From: Nemertoderma westbladi
Taxonomy: Eukaryota; Xenacoelomorpha; Nemertodermatida; Nemertodermatidae
Length of the DNA stretch: 64,000 bases
Direction of reading: 5' to 3'
Assembly (NCBI GenBank): GCA_032718475.1
Contig: JAUCBJ010008798.1
Coordinates: forward strand, 114,041-178,040
Part shown: in pieces, positions 33,901 through 43,300 of the stretch
Layout: every line of letters begins with the position of its first letter
Position numbering within the stretch: position 1 is the first letter of the stretch
Notes under the pieces: generated by a model
The model's database searches: none
Told to the model about the DNA's origin: nothing
Seen by the model: the letters and a program-made list of their open reading frames with translations, nothing else
Program-made: the position numbers and the translations under genes

Positions 33901-34101
33901 GGGTGTAAACGCTACGCCGACAGCCGACAACAGCAAATATGGAAATATTGTAACCTGAGTTCGTGACTCTCGTTTATTGTTTTGGTTAGAATAACCTTCA
34001 ACTGTAACCTGTTCCTTTCCCTCAATTAATATATAACATTAATTAGCTTTACTAATGGTTGTCGGTGTTGGTTGTCGGTTGTCGGCGTAGCGTTTATACC
34101 C
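33901..34101. mobile_element. Hairpin element E with shared core and 9-bp target duplication
   Basis: Arms 33901-33921 (GGGTGTAAACGCTACGCCGA...) and 34081-34101 are complementary with one mismatch; GTTGTCGG words extend the right arm. Perfect 9-bp direct repeats ACTTGGTAC flank the element (33892-33900 and 34102-34110). The core is at 33971-34020, with a preceding TTGTAACCTG near 33949. This 201-bp copy shows that at least one core-carrying element has precise transposon ends. A 9-bp duplication is typical of Mutator-like elements; that assignment is inference. Confidence 0.85.
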
Positions 34102-34655
34102 ACTTGGTACATAGGCCTACAGACAACAGACATAGTTAATTGTCACTTTATTCAGTTATTAGTGTATTGCTGTATTGTATTAGTTATTTATTTCCGGAGT
34201 TTTTAGTATTACAGTTTATCGGAAAAACCGTACCGGTAGGGATGGTGGGTGTACGTTGTACGGTATTCAGTTTCAGATATCATGGTATGGCAGTATGGTG
34301 AATGGCAGTACAGCAGTATGACTAGGCTACTACAGTACTAGCCTGCTAGCTACAGCATACAGAGCTATATTGCTGTATTGGCAGATTGGGCTCTATCCTG
34401 TTTGGGGGCAGCAGCCAGCCCAGCAGCCTTTTCAGAGTTCCGGTAGGTCTGTACCTGTCTGCTTGTTTAACAGTACCGGTATACTGGTATCTGACTATGA
34501 TTTATGTGTGATTTGCTGATTTGTGTTTAAATTTGGTTTTCTATGCTACAACCTGACAACATTCTGTCATTCCTGATCCTGACTCTCGCTCTCGCTTATG
34601 GCTTATTCAGTTATTGTTTTGCTGTTTTGGTTCCTTTCAACTCGCCTTTATAACA
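34102..34655. other. Intergenic with a partial core copy at 34610-34642
   Basis: AGTTATTGTTTTGCTGTTTT followed by GGTTCCTTTCAAC resembles the left half of the shared core. The rest shows no gene. Confidence 0.45.
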
Positions 34656-34966
34656 GGCCCGTCTAAACACCCAAATCACACCAAATTGACCAAATCACAA
34701 CAACATAACAAATCACACAAAATTACTCTAACAATTCTAATTTTTATTTTTTCAAATCGTTTATTGTTTTGGTTCCTTCTGGCTACCACCTGACCACTGT
34801 AACATGCTCCTTTACTTTTCAATTTTTTTTTCTGGTTTGTTTATCATTCGGTGTGATTTGGTTTGGTGTGATTTCCTGCAGTCATGGATAATTGGTTTTG
34901 GGATTATTTTTTGTTATTTGGTTTGTGATTTGGTGACTTGGTGTGATTTGGGTGTTTAGACGGGCC
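34656..34966. mobile_element. Hairpin element F carrying the shared core
   Basis: Perfect 28-bp inverted arms lie at 34656-34683 (GGCCCGTCTAAACACCCAAA...) and 34939-34966. Subterminal AAATCACA words on the left and TGTGATTTGG words on the right extend the arms. The core is central, 34759-34815: CGTTTATTGTTTTGGTTCC, then CCACTGTAACATGCTCCTTT. A partial core at 34610-34642 lies just outside. The flanks share CTTTAT but no clean duplication was defined. Confidence 0.8.
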
Positions 34967-35399
34967 CTTTATCAGTTTATAACCAGCTAACTTTGATTAG
35001 TGGTGAATATAATTAATGCTACAGCATTTTGAATAGAGGTGAACATTAAATAATACTACGTACCGTATGGGTATGTATATGTAATACTACGTGTTTATAT
35101 CGTGGTTGTCTAACATCATATAATTATGTATTTTGATTAGACAGAGGTGAATATGATTACCACATAATACTACAGTATTTTGCTTAGAGGTGAACATGAT
35201 TAATACTGTACTACAGTATATTGAATAGTGATCAATACTACGGCGATTAATACCAAATACCAGGATATTTCAACCGTATGTTATTATTTCGTCCAATTAA
35301 TTTGCATATTACTGTATTATGACACTGTATATATTTTCATGTTTTATTTTATCCATATGTAATTTTAAACGATTTTAAATTTAAGCTGCATAAATCATT
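34967..35399. other. Intergenic, no gene recognised
   Basis: Contains loosely repeated GAGGTGAAYATRATTA words (about 35036, 35145, 35188) spaced irregularly. No gene. Confidence 0.4.
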
Positions 35400-35580
35400 T
35401 TAAGAGGGGACCTGCATGGAAACGAGTTCTATGAACTCATGCAGTTATCCCCGTCAGAACATTTTATTAGATAATCTTTAACATATAAATGTATATTATG
35501 TATATGTTCTTATGTATATGTATTTCTGTGTATTTCATGCGTTTCTGACAATAAACAACTTCAACTTCAACTTCAACCTC
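35400..35580 (+). mobile_element. Probable 3' end of a non-LTR element with (CTTCAA)n tail
   Basis: It starts AGAGGGGACCTGCATGGAAA, with a small hairpin GAGTTCTATGAACTC inside a CTGCAT/ATGCAG pair. It ends TTCTGACAATAAACAACTTC and a short ACTTCA repeat. A structured GC-richer head, an AATAAA-like signal and a microsatellite tail resemble the 3' UTR of LINE or SINE families. No coding part is attached, so it would be strongly 5'-truncated. Confidence 0.45.
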
Positions 35581-36037
35581 AGAACCTGCTCCTTTACTAG
35601 CCTGCCTGGTTTTGGAGGCCCCCAAACAGCCAAACACTGAAACAGGATAGGCTATTCCCCTATCACAGTATCATCTGCATACTGCAGTACTGGCCTATAC
35701 CAGTATCAAGGCCTACTAGGACTGTAGGATAACTACTAGTTTCTCCAGTCAGCTAGTAGGCCTTGACCAGTATACAGATCGGTCCCTTAAATTTTATCTA
35801 ATCATTATTTAGGCCTATTACATGTATTACAGTATTACTGTTTTACCAGTACTTTAGTTTCTACTGCACTGCTGCACTTCACTGGTTTACTTCACTTTAC
35901 ACTTAGCTGTAGAACTGACACTTTGATTCCCATCATACAGTCATAGGCCTACCATATTTGATTACCTAATAATTGATGTTACCGATATAATCTTTATTAT
36001 AATATTTATTTATAATTCCAACAAATATATTACGAAA
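35581..36037. other. Intergenic upstream of CAPSL
   Basis: A weak core-like word AGAACCTGCTCCTTTACTAG is at 35581-35600. The remainder is AT-rich presumptive 5' flank of CAPSL; no TATA box or RFX X-box was identified with confidence. Confidence 0.4.
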
Positions 36038-36661
36038 ATGAGTACCGACCGCGAAGACCAAGATATGCGAATTAAATGTCAACAGAAACTCAAGACAACG
36101 ACCGACCCGGTAGAGAAACTAAGACTGCAATGTTTGTCGCGTGGGAGTACCGGCATAAAGGGTCTCGGACGCACCTTCCGTATCTATGACGACGACGGCG
36201 ACCTCGTTCTCTCCAAGGACGAGTTCAAAAAGGGAGTCAACGATTACGGATGTCAACTAACGGCGGAAGAACTAGAGGAGTGCTTCCTTGCCTTCGATAA
36301 AGACGCATCCGGGCAGATATCCTTCAGCGAGTTTCTACAACGACTTCGCCCCCCGATGAGCAAAGCCAGAATGGCGTTAATCAACACGGCGTTTAAGAAA
36401 CTCGATACGTCCGGAGACGGAATCGTTACGTCCGCCGATCTAAAGGGAGTTTACGACGCGCGAAAACACCCCAAGTATATGAACGGCGAGTGGACGGAAG
36501 ACCAGGTCTTTAATAGTTTCCTCACAGCGTTCGACACTCCCGATGATATAGATAATAAAATAACGAAGGACGAGTTCATCAACTACTACGCCGGGGTCAG
36601 CGCGTCCATCGATGGCGACGCCTATTTCGATCTAATGATGCGTCGCTCCTGGAAGATTTAG
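36038..36661 (+). CDS. CAPSL: Calcyphosine-like EF-hand protein, single exon
   Basis: A 207-residue EF-hand protein, the size of vertebrate CAPSL (about 208). Calcyphosine-family proteins bind calcium and are mostly linked to ciliated cells; their partners are poorly known. EF loops are visible at residues 51-62 (DDDGDLVLSKDE), 87-98 (DKDASGQISFSE) and 123-134 (DTSGDGIVTSAD). A fourth, irregular loop near 166-180 (DTPDDIDNKITKDEF) is a family trait. The N-terminal segment VEKLRLQCLSRGSTGIKGLG and the C-terminal FDLMMRRSW are also typical. The start ATG (GAAAATGAGT) is the first in frame, and the frame is intact to TAG. Having no intron is unusual, since vertebrate orthologues are split. The GC-rich exon ends sharply in AT-rich flanks. 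Confidence 0.94.
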   Translation: MSTDREDQDMRIKCQQKLKTTTDPVEKLRLQCLSRGSTGIKGLGRTFRIYDDDGDLVLSKDEFKKGVNDYGCQLTAEELEECFLAFDKDASGQISFSEFLQRLRPPMSKARMALINTAFKKLDTSGDGIVTSADLKGVYDARKHPKYMNGEWTEDQVFNSFLTAFDTPDDIDNKITKDEFINYYAGVSASIDGDAYFDLMMRRSWKI

Positions 36662-39600
36662 CCCGTCTAGGACGCCACAACAGCGTAGACACGTCGCTAG
36701 GTAACACGTTTAAACTATTTCTTTTAATATCCTCAACTCTCTATACAGATTAATGTTTTGTTTTTTATTAATAGCGAACTATATTGGTCGAACCCAGGAG
36801 GAGGACGTCTACAACTCTGTAATCGCTTTAACTCCTTCGCGTCTATAGATTTTATTCCTTATTTTTTTTCTCTAAACCTTATATTTTTTTCCCAAATAGG
36901 CAACGTGGGAGAATTAAACTCAGTTTGTGTCTGTTTTATTATATTTTAACTATTTTAACTTTATTTTAATTATTTCCGCGGTTTAAGATTAACGATATTT
37001 TATAATTTCGTCTCTACGACTGTCGTTGTTGTTCCTCTTGTGTTTTAAATGTCTAAGTTCCTAATTTACCGGTATTTCCAACACAAATGATTCAATATAT
37101 ATCCGAACTAATCATATGAATATCTCGAATCATTGTTCAAACAGTATTAATTGTTTATATTTGATATTATTAATTCGGTTTTAATTATACATATCTCAAA
37201 AAATATTTTATAATCTATCACTTAAAAGATTAATAATTTTTATTAATAACTAAACCCGTTTGTATTCCGTTTAATTTGTGCTAAAAACCGCCCTAAACCC
37301 GGTTCACAATGAGACATGTTGTGCGTCTTTAACATAATCGCAAGATTTACCATAGTTTGTGTGAACCGGGTGTGAAGGTGAGAATTATTTAACTAACATT
37401 TATATAAAATGTATTACTTTTGGTTATAAAAATAGATAAGGAGTTGTATAGTTTTCTAATATAAATGAAGTTGAGATTATAAATTATTATATATGGACGA
37501 CCGCTGTTGTAAATGTTTCTTGTTTGCTTTATTTCGTAATAACAGAAATAGAACAACATAATTGTACATTTATTATTTCACTAACTTGCAATGCGCAATT
37601 AGAAACAGTTCGTAACATATAGTTTGTTTTTAAGTTTTGTTTAAAAATACGAAATACAAGTTATTGTAATCCCAATTATACTTGTGTCATCGACTGTCCC
37701 CGATTAGCACTTCGTCTCAACGACACAATCTTTCTTTCAACCCGAATAATATCTATTTTTAGATAATTTTTTATCATTCTTTATATTGTTCTATTTCTAT
37801 ACTGGCTGTGACGAGGTGGTGGCGGTTGGCTGTCGGTTCTTAGGCATTGGCCGCTGGCAATAATAAATGGCTTTTTTACTGCTATTTTGGTTAATAATTT
37901 AGTATAATAATTATTAATTATAGTTTATTTACATTTAGTTTATGTTATGTAGTTCTTCTATTTCTAATAGCATATATTGTTTTCATATTACCGGCTGAAT
38001 AAGGGTGTACCAAGCGATGGCGGAGAAACAGTGACAGACGGATGTAACCAAAACAATAAATGTTGGTTATTGTGTGGTTGCGGTCTTTCATTGGATAATC
38101 CCTCTATAGCAGCTGGTGCATCCTAATAAGCAATTGAATAATAAATATTTGAAGTCAGCTATCTGTACTGTCATTGGTTAGTACGGAGGATTGTGAGTGA
38201 TATATTGTGCATTCAATTAGATTATGAATTATTATGATTAACAGTTTACATTTATGTTTAAGTGTATTAAGTGCGCAATTTATAACCAATAGTGATTAAA
38301 ATGTTATCATTATATTATTATAATTATAAACTGAAACATTTCTTATTGATACGGAAGAGTGACGGCACCTATAATGGGACAATGGATTATTTATTACAAG
38401 GAAATAAAGTAAGTATTTCGCCATGTATCCTGTCAGACTTCGCTTCCACGTAGTGCCGGTCCGGTCCAGATGACCTAATTCAGCCTACTGCGCAGCGTAT
38501 TGCACACAAATCATGTCAGTATTGAAGCACTCTGGGAAAACCAAAGCCATCACACATTGGTGTACTAGCCTTCGAATTAATTATCTTGGTTTAATAGTTG
38601 CGGTTTTTCGGATTATCAACTCACGTTGACAACAACAACAATAATATTATTATCAATTAGTTTATATACATGTTCACAAATAAACTACTTTATTTCACTG
38701 CTCGTCTATCGTCGTCACGTGCTCTTCTGTAAGTTAATATTCATAAAAAATAAAGCTCCATGCATATTGCATATATTATCAAGGCTGAACAACAAGATTA
38801 AGTTTTTTTCTTCCATTTAATTTTCATTAATAACTGTACTGAAGCCTTTGTTACACACATATAGCGCGAGTTTATAATAGAAATAGATTGAAACATATAA
38901 AAGCTGATATGAGCCTCTTGGCTCCGACACTATATACCATTTAGTCCTGATATAAGGATTTACACTTTCTGGACCACCAAACTACGAAATAACGGCGAAA
39001 TAACCAACACCAAATTAAATAACCGAGTTACTTACAAACAATAAAAATTAGAAAATATACAAATTATATAACTTTTGGGAACATCAACAGTATTCCAAAA
39101 CTACAACAGACACCGGAAACGAAATTAATATTTTAGTTTTGCACGAATATAAAAATTAGCATAAATACAAATTATCGATTTATAAAACAAATTATTTAAT
39201 TAAACGCGTCACATTTATTTTTTTTACGAAGTCGTATAACTCGCTACTGAAAATAACTTAGACAGCAATAAAGTAATAAAAACCACGATTTTTACGTAAT
39301 GTTTATGTAATTGCATCAACATTGAATACCACCCGATATAATAAAATGTATATCTAATTGGACGGAAGAGAAAATTATTAATTATCTTTACCTTGTCCGG
39401 ACAGACCGAACGAACCCTGTGATATAAATATTTACTAAACCAGCAAGTAATACAATACAAGATTATCGATAAATAAGATACCCAGTTTGTTGGTAGTGCA
39501 ATAAATATATACATCTACAACTAAAGATAGACAGTATTACAATTAATTAATATGTTAATTAATTTATTAATTAACTTGTTACGTCAAATAAATAAGGGCA

Positions 39601-39878
39601 CTTTTTAAATCAAATAAATAACTACTTTTAGCACAATAACCTACGATATATTATTAAAATAAAATGACGCATTATTATATCTCGTCACTTTGATTTGCGG
39701 TTTCTGGAATGCTACGTTTCCACCTGGTATGTTCTACTATTTCTCCAAGTACACCATCTTTCATTTTCCATGCCCTCATCATTGATATATTCCCCCATTG
39801 TCCCCATATTGGACAATCACCAATTTCTGCTGTTCACACTGTATCTATGTACACTATCGCTGTGACATGTTTAACTTG
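36662..39878. other. Intergenic between CAPSL and the PGC-1-like gene
   Basis: About 3.2 kb of AT-rich sequence. A mini-hairpin (37297-37371) and a core-like ACCAAAACAATAAATG word (about 38048-38063) are the only structures noted. Frames at 38626-38820, 39224-39514 and 39709-39936 have no recognisable domains. Part of the right end is presumably the 3' UTR of the minus-strand gene. Confidence 0.4.
37297..37371. repeat. 75-bp inverted-repeat hairpin
   Basis: ACCCGGTTCACA (37297-37308) is perfectly complementary to 37360-37371. The length and GTTCACA-type ends resemble other short non-autonomous hairpin elements in the window, but no target duplication was defined. Confidence 0.6.
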
Positions 39879-42320
39879 TTATTTTATATTGTCATTTTTA
39901 ACTGTTGAATGTCCATCTCCGCCATCTTTGCCATGATTCCCAACAAAAGGGCCACTCAAATTAATTCGTTCTCCATCAATATGTTCACTGTATTGTTCCC
40001 TACTCTGTTCAACGTCTCTTACCATGCTATGTTGCCCATCTCTTATCATGCTATGTTCCCCATCTCTTTCCTTGATATCTTCCTCACTATATTCAACATC
40101 TCTTACCATGCTATGTTCATCATCTTTTTCCCTATTATGCTCCCCAACTTTTTCCCTACTATGTTCCCCACCTTTTTCCCTACTATGTTCCCCAACTTTT
40201 TCCCTACTATGTTCCCCAACTTTTTCCCTACTATGTTCTCCAACTTTTTCCCTACTATGTTCCCCAACCTTTTCCCTACGATGTTCCCCAACCTTTTCCC
40301 TACTATCTTCCACAACCTTTTCCCTACTATGTTCCCGAACTTTTTCCCTACTATGTTCCCCAACCTTTTCCCTACTATGCTCCCCAACTTTTTCCCTACG
40401 ATGTTCCCCAACCTTTTCCCTACTATCTTCCACAACCTTTTCCCTACTATGTTCCCCAACTTTTTCCCTACTATGTTCCCCAACTCTTTCGATGCTATGT
40501 TCCCAATCTTTTTCCCTACTATATTCAGCATCTCTTACCATACTCTGTTCCCCATATCTTTCCCTGCCATGTTCCTTATCTCTTTCCCTGCTGTACCTAC
40601 AATATTCCCCACTTCTTTCCCAGTTGTACCTACTATATTCTCTACTTCTTTCCCTGCTGTAGCGGCTAGTTTCTCCGTCTCTCTCCTTGCTGTATCTGCT
40701 ATGTTCCCCATTTATTTTCCTGCTGTATCTGCTAGTTCCCCTATCTATGTCCCTGTCGTATCTACTATGATATCCACTTCTTTCCCTGCTGTACCTACTA
40801 GTTTCCACACCTCTCTCATATCTGTACCGACTGTGGTCTTTATTACTCGCCCTGTTACGTTCCGCAGTACTTATTTCCCTTCTCAACCTGCTATGTTCAC
40901 CATATTTACTCCCTACTCCTCCTATGTCCTTTTCTTCGCGGGAGGGTATGCTCACTCCCACTCCATCGGTTCTATCCACTTTATCCCCGGCCCCCAACTC
41001 CTCTATGCCACTTCGTTTTATTTCTCCCATAATTGCGCCGTCGATATTCCGCCTACGTTTCGCAATATTTATAAGATCAGCCACGTCATCCTCCTCCTTA
41101 ACAACATCGGTTTTCCTATCGCCATCCAAGTCGGAATACTCTGATATACAGAAGTTCCTACGTCCGCCGAACGTTATAACGTAGTTCTGTAAGTCGGGGT
41201 GTTTGCAGGCCTGTTCGACGCAGAGGATGGCGCTGCTGCGGTAGACGAACGTAACGAATCCGTAGTTGGAATCAAAGTGGAGAGAAATCCTTTCGATGTC
41301 GCCGAATCTGCGGAATAGTTTCTCCATATCGGAGCGAGTGAGTGTGCGCGGTATGCGTCCTACATAGACGACGCGTCGGTCGTTCTCTTGTGCAGTTAGC
41401 TTGTTGTCGCGTTGGCTGCGTAGCTCGAGTTTACGCACCCATTCCCTGGCCTCCTTACCACGCCGTCTATACGGGTTACTATCCCTACTTTCATCAGAAT
41501 CCAATCTATTAAATCTTTTATTATCGTTACCAGTCGCGCAATCCTTGTTGTTTCTTTTATCTGATTGGTTAATTAGGCCTAAGGAATCCAGACCATTGGT
41601 GGTGGATAGCAGGGTGTTGCTGGGTTTCCGTTTAACAGAGTAGCCCGTTAGTCTATCGATGACCTCCAACCGAGCCAGTCCTGGGTCAGCTCGACTGCGC
41701 TCCTTTATTAACACTCGTATATTGGTTGGCGGGTCCGCTTTCAAAGCGGGACGTTTGGCTACGTTGTCATCTGTTCGGCGGATTTTCTTCGCGCAAACGG
41801 AGCAGTCCGAACAGGTAGAGGAAGCGCTCGATTCGTCTGAACTCGACAGAGAACTGGAATCGTCAGATATCGAACCGGTTTCATTCGGTGGGTCGATCCT
41901 TAAACCTTCCCGACTAGGGGAATCTCCGTATCCACTGATTTCTTTTGATAAAATCAGCGATTTATTTACGTTCGGCGGGGATGGTATGTCGTCGTCATTC
42001 ATCGATAGATAGGCCGGTAGTTTGCTAAAGAGTCGGGGATTGTTCTCGGGAACGCAATCCGACGTTGAGACCTCCTCGAACATATAATGGGGGACTCTAG
42101 AGTACAGTTGGCCGGATTCAACCCTCGCAGACAGACTGGCGTTGTCCGCGTTGTCGTGGAATGTTTTTGAGGTTTGTTGGATGTCCGGGAATGCGCCGTA
42201 GTCGGACCAGCCCCCACTGCTGTCGCTCGAACTGTCGTCGTAAACATCGGCGTCGTTGCGGCGACGTCGCTTACGGGAAAGCGGGCCAATAAGAGGCGAG
42301 CTCCTACACGTTTGACTCAT
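39879..42320 (-). CDS. PGC-1/PRC-family coactivator-like protein with RRM and octapeptide array
   Basis: An 813-residue frame. The RRM (about residues 311-395) has RRVVYVGRIPRTLTR, a YGFVTFVY RNP1-like strand, and ends FGGRRNFCISEYSDLDGD. That glycine-arginine-rich hallmark followed by an aromatic-acidic Y-DLD motif is specific to the PGC-1 family (PPARGC1A, PPARGC1B, PPRC1), transcriptional coactivators of mitochondrial and metabolic genes. The N-terminal part is acidic and Ser-rich, with a basic SRKRRRR segment at residues 16-22. After the RRM come an Arg/Ser/Tyr-rich region (about 470-590) and an array of about 16 octapeptides of the EHSREKVG type (about 607-727). No LXXLL or DHDY motif is visible. 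A stop codon lies 18 bases before the first Met, with AG acceptors close by, so upstream exons encoding the usual activation domain may exist. The long + strand frames 39909-41144 and 40024-40662 are antisense shadows of the repeat. Confidence 0.8.
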   Translation of the reverse strand: MSQTCRSSPLIGPLSRKRRRRNDADVYDDSSSDSSGGWSDYGAFPDIQQTSKTFHDNADNASLSARVESGQLYSRVPHYMFEEVSTSDCVPENNPRLFSKLPAYLSMNDDDIPSPPNVNKSLILSKEISGYGDSPSREGLRIDPPNETGSISDDSSSLSSSDESSASSTCSDCSVCAKKIRRTDDNVAKRPALKADPPTNIRVLIKERSRADPGLARLEVIDRLTGYSVKRKPSNTLLSTTNGLDSLGLINQSDKRNNKDCATGNDNKRFNRLDSDESRDSNPYRRRGKEAREWVRKLELRSQRDNKLTAQENDRRVVYVGRIPRTLTRSDMEKLFRRFGDIERISLHFDSNYGFVTFVYRSSAILCVEQACKHPDLQNYVITFGGRRNFCISEYSDLDGDRKTDVVKEEDDVADLINIAKRRRNIDGAIMGEIKRSGIEELGAGDKVDRTDGVGVSIPSREEKDIGGVGSKYGEHSRLRREISTAERNRASNKDHSRYRYERGVETSRYSRERSGYHSRYDRDIDRGTSRYSRKINGEHSRYSKERDGETSRYSRERSREYSRYNWERSGEYCRYSRERDKEHGRERYGEQSMVRDAEYSREKDWEHSIERVGEHSREKVGEHSREKVVEDSREKVGEHRREKVGEHSREKVGEHSREKVREHSREKVVEDSREKVGEHRREKVGEHSREKVGEHSREKVGEHSREKVGEHSREKGGEHSREKVGEHNREKDDEHSMVRDVEYSEEDIKERDGEHSMIRDGQHSMVRDVEQSREQYSEHIDGERINLSGPFVGNHGKDGGDGHSTVKNDNIK
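40125..40505. repeat. 24-bp coding tandem repeat in the PGC-1-like gene
   Basis: On the + strand, units read CCAACTTTTTCCCTACTATG plus TTCC, encoding octapeptides on the minus strand. A block ending in the VVEDSREKVGEHRREKVG variant occurs twice, so groups of units were duplicated together. The reading frame is preserved throughout, which is consistent with selection or recent expansion. Confidence 0.85.
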
Positions 42321-42533
42321 CTGACTGACGGTCTGCTACCGGTAGGCCTGGCCTAGCACTGCAGCACCTAGTGCAGTGGAACCACTAAACCACAACATAC
42401 AGATTCAATGTTTTTATTTACCAATGAATACTTTCATCAACATCAACAAACTACCAACTAACAATTAATATTTATATACTTAAACTGATCAAACAGAAGA
42501 AGAACATCACAAATAAGAAATATTATTATGACA
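42321..42533. other. Upstream flank of the PGC-1-like gene
   Basis: Probable promoter, 5' UTR or intron sequence of the minus-strand gene. No motif was recognised. Confidence 0.4.
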
Positions 42534-42747
42534 GGGGGGGGGGGGGGGGGGGGGGGGACTGGACGCAATTCTCAATTAATATCCTGCCCCAATGTTAAAT
42601 TCTCATTCGAATTTCCCCTGGAGACGGATGATTTTTTATTGCGTAGAAAGTCCCCATCCCCCCCCCCCCCCCTGTCTAATAACAGATGTTATTTACGTCC
42701 AATTTCCCCTAGAGAGGAATGAATTTTTATTGCGTCCAGTTTTCCCC
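42534..42747. mobile_element. Hairpin element B' lacking the shared core
   Basis: The right end (GGGGAAAACTGGACGCAA, read on the minus strand) and subterminal GGGGAAATTGGACG and AATTTAACATTGGGGCAGG blocks match element B at 13303-13528. Where B has the core, B' instead has a C-run (42658-42672) and a second copy of the terminal arm (ACGCAATAAAAAATCATCCG). A 24-base G-run (42534-42557) sits at the left end. The 64-codon frame at 42528-42722 is repeat-derived. Confidence 0.75.
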
Positions 42748-43300
42748 CTATCTCTAATAAAGATAGGCTAATATCTATTGTATGCGATATTGTTACGATA
42801 TTTATGTGACATAACTCAACTAAGTCGCTTGCGTAAAGAGCCGGCCATAACTCTTGGGAATCACATCAGATACGCCTGCGTTGCACACTTGAGATAAGCT
42901 TGCGCACTTTTCACTGGGTAGATATATTATTCGCATGATAATGTTCTATGTCCACTTGAGGTCCACTGACAAGCACATTATCCATATGTCACTCTCTAGT
43001 CTCTAACACGAGTAACGAAAACAATATTACAATGAATCCTTTACTGTGTTTATGGTACTGCAGGCCTATTTTTGTCCAAATTTAAATGTTTTAATCTTTT
43101 AGAATGTGTGTCATGTCACGTCGCGCAGGTTATTGTTTTTACTCAATTATAATTCGAATGTGGATGACTTCCCCTACTATAATCCTATTATTGCATCGTC
43201 AAAATAATCTGAACACGTGAAGTAACACTTTAAGCCATGGTTACACGTAACTTAGCCGAACAATAAAATCTTATATTTGTTAACCCTCTATCACGTTAGA
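42748..43300. other. Intergenic, no gene recognised
   Basis: AT-rich sequence with no supported gene or repeat. Confidence 0.4.

Noticed and set aside
39909-41144. 411-codon phenylalanine/proline-rich + strand frame
   Set aside because: It lies antisense to the RRM gene and its repeats are the complement of the octapeptide array; the minus strand has the conserved domain.
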